A DNA stretch of 64,000 nucleotides. It comes from Lasiosphaeria ovina. Its lineage: Eukaryota > Ascomycota > Sordariomycetes > Sordariales > Lasiosphaeriaceae. The stretch covers positions 3,472,001 to 3,536,000 of the forward strand of contig JAULSN010000001.1 in the NCBI GenBank assembly GCA_033439765.1, given 5' to 3'. Every line of letters begins with the position of its first letter. Positions within the stretch are counted from its first letter, which is position 1. The position numbers and the translations under genes were made by a program. Under the pieces are notes generated by a model, which did no database searches, was not told the origin of the DNA, and saw only the letters and a list, made by a program, of their open reading frames with translations. Below, piece after piece: positions 9,960 through 22,731 of the stretch.

Positions 9960-12900
9960 GGGACCCATTTTTGACAGGAGAATTAGAGAAGGAGGGGAGA
10001 AGGGAGGCGGTGCTAATACGACCAGGTAACGGAACCCTCCGAATAGCTGGCCTGGCGGCAGAAAGAAAGGCGTGAGGCGAAACTTTTTTTCATGGGAATA
10101 GAGATAATGGCGTGTTCGGGACTTTGCCGCTCTCATCTAGACTCGCTCGTCCTTTACCGGTATGGCGTACCCCCTTTTGCTCGCACGACAGAGACACGGA
10201 GAGATGTAGAGAGGGATTGATGGAGAGAAAGAGAGCGGACGCGGCTGCTGCCCTCGTCGGTCAGAGACAGGCGAACCCCAGGCCAACCCTATATCGGGGC
10301 GTCTCTTTTCATTTCCATGAACGAAACACGGGTGGGGGCCAGACCGTTACGGGAGATCAAAAGGTCCCCCCGTTTCCTCTTTCCCTTGCTCCTTTTCGAC
10401 CTTCTCGTCTCCCGCTCGGGGCAGGCGGAGGTTGTGGTTCTTTGTGTTTTTCTTCTTCCATTTGTTTCTTTGTCCCGTGTACAACTACAGCTATAAACCC
10501 GCATCAGAGAGAAAGAGGTCAATCAAAAGCAGAAAGAGAAAAAAATATCAAACCCCGACTCCTAAGGTGGCTACAGTATGGTATGGTCACGGTACCTACA
10601 ATAATCATTAATCATAAAGGTAAGGTAGGGTACCTAAGGTAGTCATTGGTGCTCGGCGGTGTGCGTGTGTCCTTCGGCCTCATCAACTCGGTGTTGCTTC
10701 TTTCCCCAGCTTTACGCACTTGCGGTAGCTGCTCTGTTCCCAATCCCATCCCGTCTTTTTTAAGGGGATAGAGGGAGGGAGGTATGGCTTGTTATGATGG
10801 TGGGAAGCCCCATCCCTCCCTCATCCGTCCTCTCTCCTCGCAGGAAGCCTCTACGTGTCTGCTCTGGTCTTGGGTTCGTTGGTGAGGGAGAGGGGAGAGG
10901 GGAGGTTGAACTTGCATGCTTTCTTGCGTGTGGCGGAACTGTTAATGCACATCTTCCTCCCGTGTAGACGCTTCTTTTCACACACACTCTCTCTCTCTCT
11001 CATTCTGTGTGTGCAAAGACATATCTTGGTATCAAGAGGCAGATAAATAGATACCCAGACGGGTGGCAGGAAATTGGGCTACATCATTTCTCTCCCTTTT
11101 TCTTTTCCTATTCCTTTCCCCATTCTAGTTCACTTTTTCAACTTCAAATCTTGATCACCCACCCACCCGCCTACCTACCTTACCTACGGTACCTGCCAGG
11201 TAGTAGCTGCCCCAAACGGGGAGACCAGGGCGAGCACCCAGCATCCAACAGCAGCAGCACCACGCAGCATGCAGGACGCAGCAAGCAAGCAGAACGCAGC
11301 TTTGTCAAGTGACCGCCCTTCGTCTTCCCCACCCCCTTTTACGTACTCCTCAGCTGCCCTCAAAAATAAGATATACGGGTTAACCCCCCCTGTTGCGGCT
11401 TGTTGCCAGCTTGCTTGCACACCCCATTTTTTTTGAGGGTAGTTAAGGTAGTTATGTACGTAGAAGATATACACACACGTTGATATACAAGCGGTAAACC
11501 GCACATCCTCCTCCCCCAGCAGGCCATTGCCACCGCCACCGCCACCGCCACTGCCACCGCCGTGTCTCTCATCTGGTCCATTACGCCATCCATCTACGTA
11601 GGCAGCAAGAGAAGGGAGCAGAAGGGAAATGCAAGCTCGGGGGGCTGAGTTAGTTTCTCATGTTTGCAAGAGATCTGCGGGCCTGTCCTGTCCTTCCATT
11701 CCCCGTTCGGGGAGACCCGCATGACGTGGTGGCCGCCGTCCCCGAGGCCCGCATTAGTGGGTGAACGGACAGTTGAACGCCAAAGTAAGGCTGTGTGTGA
11801 TGGGAGTCCAGACTGGCCGTGAGGGAATATATGTATGTATGTATGTGCATATGTGTATGCACGAACAAGCGGGCAGGCACTGTGTGGGGGAAGATAAGGA
11901 ACCTCTCCTTTTTTATTGGAAGGGGGGGAATGGGGATGGGGATGGGATGGAATGAGATGGGATGGGAGTTGGGAGAAAAGGCCAGTGAGTGTGCATTCAG
12001 AGGCAGACGCAGACGACACAAAATGTGAATTCCCCCAACCCAACGGGGGAAACTCCGCCCCAATCAGCGGTGTTCTTTTTTCTTCCTTGCCCGTGCTTCA
12101 TTTGTCATGTCTCACCTTCGCCTCCACCCTCCCATCCCTTGGTCTAGTATTTCCGACTTAGAGGTTTCTTTAACTAGAGAGAGAGCAAGAATATAGGGGC
12201 CAGGTAGAAGAGAGGGAAGTCTTTTCGAAATATCATATCACATTTGCCCAAGAGTAAACAACCCTGCACATATGAACCAGATTACCCCCTTTTCCGAGGC
12301 GAGTTATTAAGCTTTGACAATTACCCACGGTCGTTCCAACAAAGATTGCATCACAGAGACGGACAAGGACGGTCGTAGTTGAATAATTCCCAAGTTTTTT
12401 GTACGAAGCCAGAAACCAAATATACCCATGCAAACACTTCCCCGGCTTTCCTCTCACGGAGCTAGTGGGTATCGTCTGTCAGAAATGGCGTCATGTACAA
12501 GTCGAGAAGGAAGGTAAACAGAATACCAGATGCCAATTTTTTAGAGCCATGGAACCCAACCTTTTTTGCCAGCACCAACTAGATTCACACAGTCCACGGG
12601 CGCACACGTTGACCCTTGACACCTGCCCTCGGAGCCCTCGGACGCCATCCAACATGCAGTTCGATTTGTTTTCGTTGTCTCAGGGCTGTCGGGCCTCTCC
12701 AAGGTGAGACCAGAAGTCGAAGGTGGGAGAAGCGGTGAGCTGAGGGCGTCCTGCCCCTTGTCCCAACTCCAGGGAAATACTTAAGGTTGTTCTGTGCTGC
12801 ACCGACTCTCCAATGTTGCCTTCACAACTAGCCACAACGCTGCAAGGCTTTTTGAACTGGCTGGTGTCGCCGAGTGCAATTAAAGCTGCTGGACGCGGCG

Positions 12901-13474
12901 AATTGTCGGACAAATCAAATGATGCTGCCGTCAAGAAGCAGAATCTTGTTGCTGAAATTGATATCATAGGATAAGAGTAGTCCCTCGATATTCATGCCTC
13001 CGTAAGGTAGCGAGACAAGAGCGAACCCCGTGAGGAGGCCGTGGATTCCAGAGCTGACAACAGCACCCATAACAGGCTGATTGGTGTGACGGATATTCCC
13101 GTCTTAGCAGAGCGAACGTCTTTCGAAGTCAATTCGGCTGGGCATGGAAGACACGGGGAATATGTATACCGTCGGGAGATAGATCAAGACGTCAGAGACA
13201 AATCACTTGTCTCAGGGGTCGGGGAGCTGGTCTCATGCTGATATTTGAGGCAGGACTCAATGTGCCCCTCCGTAGCCCACCTGGGGTTAGGGACGCTTCG
13301 CGTTGGAATCAGGTATTGCCAGAGAGCAGCTGTTAGCAAGAACCGGCTGGTTAATCGGTGTCGGGTGACACTAGGCAACCAAGCCAGCCTTCTACGGTTT
13401 TCTGGCCGTGTAAATATGTCTGGTGGAAGTTAGTGAGTTCTTGGTTGCCGCGGCGGCTCCAACTTGAGGGGAGC
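9960..13474. other. intergenic, 3.5 kb, microsatellites and short frames
   Basis: No gene supported. Contents: ATP20 3' UTR; CT/CA-rich microsatellite near 10980-11002; TACC/GGTA-rich patches at about 10609-10640 and 11171-11212; a CCACCG repeat at about 11528-11562; a TATG repeat near 11829-11848; a GGGGAT/GATGG purine tract at about 11930-11970. A 53-codon frame at 12813-12974 is listed separately. Confidence 0.45.
12813..12974 (+). CDS. hypothetical short ORF (53 aa)
   Basis: ATG at 12813 to TAA at 12972-12974. The peptide begins MLPSQLATTLQGFLNWLVSP and ends in a Lys/Asp-rich stretch; an amphipathic N-terminal half is followed by a polar tail. It looks more protein-like than its neighbours but I recognise no family and see no splice donor that would extend it. 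It could be a relic or chance frame. Confidence 0.15.
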   Translation: MLPSQLATTLQGFLNWLVSPSAIKAAGRGELSDKSNDAAVKKQNLVAEIDIIG

Positions 13475-14729
13475 TTACACATTGGCGTAGCCATGTACTT
13501 TGCGAGACCGGAGTTCTTCTTTAAGTTGATCGGCCATTTCTTTGATCTCGAATACGGTCCTGTTGTGGCCTCGAGTCAAAGGCGCCATGCAGAGACCTGC
13601 AATGCCATGTGTCAATCCAATGTTGAACCATCGGCCAGCCTCAGGGTCAAGGTCGCTGTTTGGATCTGTCGCAGGCCATCGATTAGTGGCGAGCCTGACA
13701 ACCTCCTCTTTGATGTCGACCAATCCAGCGTCAGCCATGCGTTGTTTGGTGAGTGCGCTGTCAAGGCGCATCGGGCGATCGAACCCGTCCATAGCATCCA
13801 GCAGCTCATCGAGCAACTTGGCAGTGACTGAGTTGGGGCTAAATGACCCATCGTCGCTTTTCAAGACCCAGTCGATTTCGATTTGCTCAATGACGCCGTA
13901 GTATGGCCTCAGGTGTCTATGGCAGTGAGCAAGAGTTCACGGGTCAGCAGCAGTGATGGAAACTCACCTGGCAACTTCGGCGTACAGCCTTGGCCAGTTG
14001 GAGTTTGAGATGCTGCCATGCATCATGCCGATGTGGATGAGATCCCAGGAACCCGGTTCAAGATCATTCTGCCAGGAAACTTCAATGTCTCTTTGCATGA
14101 AGCGCGTGTTTGCAGGTATGCTGCCAGAGAAGATCAGCTGAGGTTTCACTTTTCACACGGGAGGGGAGGATCTATACTGACTATTCGGGTTGAATGAGGT
14201 TGAGATCCAAGCCGAGATGGAAGCCTTGAGGAAATTTACTGACAATCACAAACGCGATCAGCATTGGCCCAGCGTCGACCGACCGACCCCAGGTCCGGGC
14301 CGAAGCAGTGCGAAACTTACTCGGCCATATCTATGGTCCATATGCCAGTGCCGCATCCCAGATCGAGGACTCTAGGGTTTTCCTGGTTGTGTATAGAGAC
14401 GGAAATGAGCTCCTCGTTGCGGACAGTGAGAAACATCCTATGGAAGAAGTCAAGTCTATCTTGCTCCTCCTTTGCGTCGACATGTCAGCGAGTCACACGG
14501 GAATATTCGAGAGTGTTTGAGGCAGCAGCAAGACGCAATCGGCGCAGTTTTACGCCATGCCGGCATGTCCAGGGCGGGAGTCGAGGCGGCGGGTGCACAG
14601 TCAGGACAGTCCTACCTCGTCAATGGGAAACATGTACTTCCCCTTTTTGAACGTGCCATACCATCTGCCGTTTTCCTGATACACCTCGTCGTTGACGCGG
14701 TGCGCTATTGTTTGGGTCGTGGATCCCAT
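13475..14729 (-). CDS. LaeA-like SAM-dependent methyltransferase
   Basis: Five exons: 14729-14616, 14469-14321, 14238-14182, 14120-13968, 13916-13475; product 304 residues. Introns of 146, 82, 61 and 51 bp all keep phase. Class I methyltransferase: motif I VLDLGCGTG at residues 72-80, then DKFPQGFHLGLDLNLIQPE (motif II region) and WDLIHIGMMHG (motif III/post-I). The N-terminal NGRWYGTFKKGKYMFPIDE resembles the LaeA/Llm signature, and RPYYGVIEQIEIDW fits the family C-terminal half. LaeA regulates secondary metabolism with velvet proteins; Llm paralogues have varied or unknown roles, and other members act inside metabolite clusters. No cluster enzyme is visible next to it, so a regulatory or orphan role is inferred only weakly. 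The third intron uses acceptor CTGGCAG rather than the earlier CCTCAG, which would introduce a stop. Confidence 0.82.
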
Positions 14730-17700
14730 GGCGATGCTGGTGAGGGGAACAAGTCCTGCGTTAGTTGCGGGCACAAGTGATGTTGGGGGTGTGTGTGCGT
14801 GTGTGTGTGGTGTGTGTGTCAGGTTATTATAACAGAGACGCTCTCCAAAAATCTTAGTCCTCGGCGAACGTGCCTTGACCCTGCACCACCCCAAATCAAC
14901 CCAACCCTGCTTACCTGAGGGGCCTGGACATTGTATGGCTTTCCATTTCAGAGAAACCGGGGGGGTCTCGGTTACCACCTACAGTGTATGGATTACGGAT
15001 TACGTCTCTGGACTCTTGGAGGAACCGCCCTCGACGACCCTGATAGGTCCGAAAGGGCCCGAACAGCGGCTTCGCACAGCTGTCGAAGCCCTGCGATCCG
15101 CCACGGACGCGCCGGCTGTGGTGCCGACAGAAGCGAACTGTATGGCTCTTCTCTCTGCAGAACCAATAAGGCCATGTTAGAACGTAACTCGCCGTCTCCT
15201 CCACATCTGTCTTTTCCTCCTCATTCGGGACACATGGATGATGCGGTTGCAGGGGCAAGTAAAGCAGGGGTTAGGAGGGCAAGAAAGAGAGGCCCATTGC
15301 GAACCGCACGATTGTATCCGCGAAGCCAGTTTTAGCGTACTGCGGAGAGCAATCGAGAAGAGAGAAAAAAAGGAAATTTGACGGTAAATCATGGGAGGTG
15401 GGTAAGGACCTGAGGTGCGGCTGGGCGGGTAGGAGGGAATGCGACGATCTCGGGCCTGTTGCGGGCAGCAGGGACTTGACGTAGGATACCAACTGGAACT
15501 TCAGTTGACGAGGTTTATTACCGCTCTTGTGGTCCCCCCACCCCGGCAGCCGCAGTGGGTAGGCCATGACAAGGGGCCTGCAGTGAGGTGGAACGTCCCG
15601 AGGGCGGTGCAATCTGCAGGCCCGAAACGCCCGTCCCGGATAATGGAGAAGAACAAAATAAAAACAAATAAGATAAAGAAAAACAAATCGATCAGAGGCT
15701 GAATGCCGTACCTAGCCGGATAGAAGAGGCGCTGCAAAAAAAGATTCCTGCCTGGACCAGCGCCAAAAAGGGGGGACACGCACGAAAAGGAAAACCGTAT
15801 GTATCCTCAGTGAGGAAGGTATGGAAGTCGCCACTGACCTGGAGGGTTCTTGCTCATACAAGAAGAGTTGGGACCAAGGCTCCGGCTGGTAGCAACGGAA
15901 CTGATGGCATGCCGCAAAGTGGTACTGTGAGATGAGGCGAGGCGAGATGAGAACAGAAGGCCGGAGCTCGGTTGTTGTTTTAAACTTCAGTGCCAGACAA
16001 CTATGCTCCAAGTCTCGAGGCTTCTTCGACGTTGTGGTAGTAGCTGGCCGCACTCCGGACCTGAAAGAGTGGTGGTGGTGGTCTGCACTTGGGGCCAACA
16101 CGGACGCTACGGACTATGGAAGGTATGGGTCGGAAAAGGAAGGGGCAGGGTGCCTTTCTAATATAACGCCCGAACTGTTGCAACGGTGCAGAGCCAGGGT
16201 TGTTGACGGGCAGTATTGCCCGCAGCCTGCGAAGGAATCCAGCTCCTTCCAGGGGAGTTCCTTCCCTCTGTTGGTGCCAAGCCGGTGAAGCTGAAGTGGA
16301 TGTCACCCGGCAATGGCGGTGGCCCACGGATCTAGAAGGCAAGATACCTAAAGGATGAGTTCGTGGAGGTGACTCGAGTCGGTGCCCTGGCAATTTGGCG
16401 GGACTTGTTCTGTCGTGTCATCGGGTGGCCAGCCCGATGCAAGTGCCGCTGCAGAGGCTGGTTCAGGGGCGTCTTCTCGGGTCGGCTGGGCTTCCAGGTT
16501 GTCCGACAAACCAATGAATGGAATTTCCTGGGCTTGAGGAATCGTACTGCTAGTACTGTACTGTACGAGGTGGAAACTTGAAGACCGGGACGGAACTTTT
16601 TTGGTAGTGGAAGGCGCGCGGGGCAAGTCGGGTTCAGGTTGTGGGGTAGGGGGCCATTAAATGCAAATGGAATGCTTTGCACCTTCTCGATGAGGCATGA
16701 ATTACATACTGAGGGTATGCAAGGTACGGACGGATACACCTACTCTAACTTCGGCCTGCCTTCCACATTACCTCCCTGCCGGTACGGAAGGCAGGCTTCC
16801 ATTCCACAAGTTTCGTTCAATCTCCAGCACAGAGGAAAGCACACGGCGACCCAAGGTGACTCTGGGTGCATATCCGTAGGTAAGAATCGGACCTTGGACA
16901 AGAACCTACCAAACACCTGCCACCAACCTACAGACTCCTTGCTTGTACAGTACATTGCTGTACCACAAACGAATGGACGTGACCCAACCGTCTGGATTTG
17001 TCGCACCCGACAAGAGATTGGAGACACCCGTGCCAAGGGGATCTGAGGTTGGCTCCTACTGCCTCAAGTTCCTGATCTCCACTGCTTCAGCTGTTTGTTG
17101 CTGCTTGGACTACATACGAATACCTATGTACATTCAGATGTGTACATACGAAATACGGCACTCGCGGAACGAATCCCAGCTCCCACCCCCGCGACCCGAC
17201 ACTCAGGCGCCTGCGCGCCCTAGTCGCCCATTGTTCTCGCGGATGCAGGTATCCAGGTGGCAGGCGATCAGAGAGAAGGGTCTCGTCTCCCAGTGCGTGC
17301 AGGTGGGTGGCGTTGACAACGCTCTCTCGCTGCGTATGAAACATGGTTTCAAAGTCGCTGGGGCCAACCACGGAGTGGCAGCAGGAACAGGAATGAATTA
17401 GTCAACACAGCTGACCGGTGCCCGCAAATTGGCATTGACCTTTGAGCGTTGGCGCCGAAGACGGGTCAGAAGGCCAGAGGTCCAGAGAGGTGTGTGTACG
17501 CAACGCGGCTGGTCAAGTTTCTTGGCTATCTCAGAGAGGCAAATACATGCCCTCCAAAGGTATCCGCAGTCTCGACGGGATGGCGCCAAGGCCACGGGAA
17601 CCTACCCAAGTTCTTTTTTCGGCCGTCGTCGCAGAGCCCATGCTAGCCGACCTCGATGGCTCCAGATCCGCCTTGAGACTGACATCGGATGACGGTAAAA

Positions 17701-20700
17701 AGAGGCCACCATGTCCATGTCACTCGCTCAGCAAGGGCTTGGACTCGGTTCATGACAAGACGCACAACAGCTAGCTTCCCGACCGGGCAATGGCATGTCA
17801 GTTGGTGGCCTCCCTCGGGTGTGTGGCCCAACAGGTCTGCATCTGGTCATAACGAGTCGATCGTTGCCTGCCGGTCGAGCGCTTGGGACTCTGGGAATTA
17901 TGAGACTGGGAGGCTGGTGCTGAGAGCGGGCGGCCAGCGGGCAAGAAGAGCGATGGCGCTATTTCCAAGCCGTGATGTGTGCACGGTGTGTACCCCCGAC
18001 GGCGGGACTCTGCTGAGAGGTACATCAGGACATGATTTTCGGGAGCATGGGTCCCCTGGCAAACTCGACTGCCCACTCAGGTAAGCCGGATCCAGACTGT
18101 CGGGTCAAAGAAATCACGGCGCATCCAGCGCCTTTCAGAGTGCCCAATCAACGGCTCGAGACGCATGATGAAGGGAAGCTGAATGTTGGGCATAGCCCGA
18201 GCAGAGAGCCGTCGACCTAAATTAATGGCACACACCTCGACAAAACAGGCAAATCGACCGCCGCTGGTTATCAATCATTATTCCGTACACGTGTCCACGA
18301 TGGCACGAAGCCCATTTCGTCTTATTAGCCACACCCGCACTCAGCTTACACTCTAGCATGCGCTAGGACGGATTCGAATGCAGATGCATTATAACGTTGC
18401 TGTGGAGAGCACGGATTGCCGTCTCTCGAACTGCCGGCTCGTGCATAGCAAAGCACCTACCTGTCTCATCGTCTCACCGCTCACTTCTATCTCCCCACCC
18501 GTGACGGGTAGGACTAATATTCGGTATCACGTAGGAGACAGTCGAGACAGTAGCGGCAGAATGACACACGGACGTCGTCATGACCATGCACAGACAAGGA
18601 CTATGGAGGCTATTGTACTGTATGTATGTGCAATATTCATACAGAAACAGACTACGTAGTACAAGAGTCAGGAGTAGGTATTCTCCTATAGGCCGGTACC
18701 CGCTGGCGCACCGTGGACGGCGCGGGTTGTTGAATTGGAATCCTTCGTGAAACCTAGAGGGCTTCAAGTTGGGTACTCATGTTACACGGCGCGCTTACCA
18801 AGAAGGCTCCCAGCGAACTCTTCAATACCAAGGTCCAAGACAGCTTCACGAGACCCAAAAGAGACTGGACTTCAACGGCCACATTTCGCCTCAGTACCAG
18901 CAGAGAGAGACGATAACCGATAACTGCCTTGGGCGTCGAACTTACTACCCAGGGCACGTCGCCACGAGACCTGCCGGTCCCAGAGAAGGACAAAGAAACA
19001 AGCACTACTTGTTTTCAGATCGCCGTGTGCGGATCAGAGCAAATTTCCACCAGTCGCGGACTACATTGTTTATCCTCTTCGGCGCTTTGACATTCAGCGC
19101 TCGCCCCATGTATGGCTGGAGAATAACTGATGCCGTATCCGCCCCCCTGGGCGGAACTAACCTCAGTGTGGTAAGCACTTCAACCATGCTATCCATACCG
19201 TTGGTTACGGCCTACACACTCCGTAGCGCCAATATCCAGCCCAAGGCCACGGAGTAGGTGGAGTCACTGGAGTGCGATGTAAAAATGAGAGCACAAAGGA
19301 TCGCCATCCTAGGTTTTGGGTTCGGGCAGGCACTCTCACCGACAACTGCGCGTTATTTACGGATAGACTGCACCTCATGGGATGGGGCACGACACGATAC
19401 CTTACTATGTGCCGCTAGCGTCAACTTAGAAGTTTCCAGGGTGGGTGGCTTGGGTGGTTTGGCATTCAGTTGGTCTGACCGAGCTCCACTTTCATCTCAC
19501 CTGCCAAGCACTGCGCCCCCTGGTCGGAGGAGTCTCTCTCTGACGGCTCGCCATTCGTTACCACTGTGTCGGGTCGGTCCTGGGGCCCCACTCGACCTAC
19601 TGGTCTGGCCGAGCCGACCAGAGGCGCAACAAGAGAGAAACAAAAGCCTCTGAGAGACAACAGATTCGCATACCACTCGGGCGCGTCCCGGTAATGACAA
19701 GGGCGATTCGATGGCGGCTTGAATACGCGGATGCACTGTAATCGAGCGGTCGTCCAATCGGCAGCAACACAGACAGTCGACCGAGGAGTTTAAACTTTGT
19801 TTTCAATGGCAGACATCCGTGCTGAAGCTCAGCATGGAACTTTGGCACTAAGGCAATGTCTCGACCAACAATTGCTCGTTGGTGACGAAATGTCACGCAC
19901 AAAAGGCTCACGGTGCACCTTCGGTGCGTAACATTCTGTTTCAGTCGGCAGCCCCAGAGAAGAAATTCGACTAGGAACCCCCGACTCGACTGGTTGCCAG
20001 AGGTACTTTATACCAAATTACGTGTCCAACAGGGCTTCCCAAAGGGCCGTTCCGCCGGCCACAGGAATTTCTTGCCCAACCGGGTCCCTCTCTTGTGCAT
20101 GGCGAGGGTGGGAGAGATGGGATACATACTGTGTGCCATGCCGGTTTGACCGCTTTCCTTGACGGGTCGCCTACAACCATTCTTCCTTCTCCGCCGGCGG
20201 CCCACTTGGAACTTGCCCACGGTGCCCGTGGTGCCCATGTGCCCGCATCAAACAAGCCAAAAAGAAACTCGTGCTTTTCGATAAACAAAAAAAAAGAGAT
20301 TGCTCTGCTGTGCCAGCTCCTGCAGGCCCCGGAAGCAGCTCATTATGTCTCGTGCACTCCCCATCCGTGCCGTGGAGAGTTTATAATTGTTGATGTTGAC
20401 AGATGGCGAATGCGATGTGTCTCCTCATCCTGTGCCGTCACGCGCCTAGCTCACAGTCCCCTCAACAAGGACGGCCCGCAATCATTTCGTCATAGGAAAC
20501 CAACCATACCATACGCTACGGCCAACCCATGCCCCAGGGGTCGACATGTCGCCGTCGGGATCTGGCGCAACGCGAAGAGTATCGGTAGTCCCTCCTTGGC
20601 CATGGTGCCTTGACATTTCCCTTGCTAGTTTCCCTTTGTTCTTGAACCGACCTTCTCTGCGAGCCGGCTCGACTGATAGACTGGTATGTATACACGTACT

Positions 20701-21237
20701 GTAGAAACACTGAGCGGAGGGATGAAGAACGGGGAATGGGGGGACCACCCGACTGACACGGCACAACCTGGAACCTGGGGCCTTTGGAAGGGGGGGGGGG
20801 AGGCTGCAAATGGCAATTTTACCGAGCCAAACTGTCGGAAACTGTCGTTTAGGTTGGGGCATGTGCTAATATGTGTAGGCAATACGATTAAACAAGATTC
20901 TTGTCTTTGGCATCCCGGCGAGTGATGGTTGACCCGCCTTTTACTCTGGCACCCACTCGAGTGCCACACCCTCTGTGAGTCTTTGATCTCCTGTTCGCCC
21001 GGGGACCTAGGCCAAAAACTGGTGTTGCCCAGGGCACCGGTAGGCAGTAGGTAAGGGTCCTTTTTCTTTGTTCTAAACTCTGGATTGCGGCTCATCGCTG
21101 CCACCGATCTCCCTCGCAAGTGGCGGCGCTTCGCATCGCCCCGCACCTTTGCTTTTCTCTTGCTGGGTTTCAGCCAACCTAGCAATCTACTTCGTAGGCC
21201 TAGAATCTTTGGGCTTTTGTTGTTGGGTGGGGCCGGG

Positions 21238-21265
21238 ACCCCGGCACCCCGGCACCCCGGACCCG
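21238..21265. repeat. CCCCGGCA short tandem repeat
   Basis: About three imperfect copies of an 8-base C/G-rich unit in non-coding DNA. Confidence 0.5.
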
Positions 21266-22055
21266 ACTACCTGGCTCCCGTTTCCGGTTCCGGGTGTGAC
21301 AAAACTGGAACAAACAAAGAGAACCGGGTTTGTTTTCTTGCAAAGCAAGGCAAACAACTGAGCGTGGGGGCAGAGGGTTGATATCACGTCCTCTTAATGG
21401 CTTGCTTTAATAAAAAAGAAAACCTTGTTGCCTTGTTTGTTGCCTACCTCCTGTGCGATGGTGGGTTGGGATAATCCACGCACCCTACTTAACGGTACAT
21501 GTTTTGGTCCTCGGGAGTGACACTTGCCAACTCCTTTGAGGAGGTGAGCCTGGGCAACATGCTGTTCTGTGCCCCTTTTTCTCTTCTCTCTTTCTGGAGG
21601 TACCTAGGGAGGTAAGGTGGTTTTACGGCTGCCTGGCTTCCTTCCTTCTAATGATCATGAAATCGGACGGGCGGCTCGTATCCAGCTCCCAGCCTACCCT
21701 GTCCTACCCCTCCCTACCTTACCTACGTGCTGCACAGTAGGTTTCCGCAGGGCACTCCCTGTCTTGTTCCCAGTGCCATGGTTAGCTGCCTGCCGAGGCC
21801 TTTTTTGTTGGTTGGCGGCCGCATCCCACCCACCACCCCCCTATGCTGTAGCTAGCCAAACCTGGTATGTATGTATAGTACTGGTTGGCTCGTTTTCGTT
21901 TCCGAGAAAGGGCTCGCTCGCTCGCTCCCGCTGCCCCCACGTACGGCGCAGTACATTGTCGGGCCATCTTTCGTCACCGCCGGCGGGCCTCGAGTGCAGG
22001 CCGCGAAGGATTCCAATACTAGACAGCTAGCCGCCATCCTCTTTGCGAGATATTT

Positions 22056-22078
22056 GCTCGCTCGCTCGCTCGCTCGCC
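22056..22078. repeat. (CTCG)n microsatellite
   Basis: Five to six copies of CTCG; a shorter cluster of the same unit lies 140 bp upstream at about 21911-21928. Confidence 0.7.
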
Positions 22079-22700
22079 GTAAACGGATGTCGTTGCCAGC
22101 TAGAGCGCGAGTGGCGTGGGAAGAGGAGGCTGTGGCTTTTTTTACAACGCGGAGAGACTCGAGGGAAAATGACCATCCCGTGAGGATCGGGGAACTGCCA
22201 CGTGCTTTCAAAATGGCCCCAAAGAATGTCAACTTGAAGCTGCTGGCCGGTCATCATGCATGTTGGAGCGCAGAGGCAGACCTCGCAGGACCGTGTTGGA
22301 TCTTCTGGAATGTGTGTTGTACTGTGGGTGCGATTTGTAGTTATTTTTCGATTATTATCAGGAGGCCTTGAGAACTACCCGAGGTAGGCAAACAGGTATG
22401 GGAGGTACTGTACATACTGTGCCTGGCCTATCGGCCTATCTAGGGCACGTTCAGCCGATAATTGGTCACAGCAACCCAACCCCTGAACCCCTTTATTCGT
22501 AGCAAACCCAAACATTCTTGTCTTCCGGCTGAAAACCGAAATCCCAGCCTTCCGGGAACGTGTAAAAAGACTCTGCCCCTCAAGTTCTCCCTGCACACAG
22601 AGGCCATTTCCTCGAGGTTTCCAGGCCACGGGTAGTTCGCATTTTTACTTTTTCGGTCGATTGCATTTGGAGCTAGGTGGCTGGCTGGCTGCTTTGCTGA

Positions 22701-22731
22701 GCGAGAGCGAGAGCGAGAGCGAGAGCGAGCG
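22701..22731. repeat. (GAGAGC)n microsatellite
   Basis: About five copies of a six-base GAGAGC/GCGAGA unit in the gene desert. On the minus strand it would encode alternating Arg-Ser, which makes an otherwise unremarkable open frame look protein-like. Confidence 0.7.
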
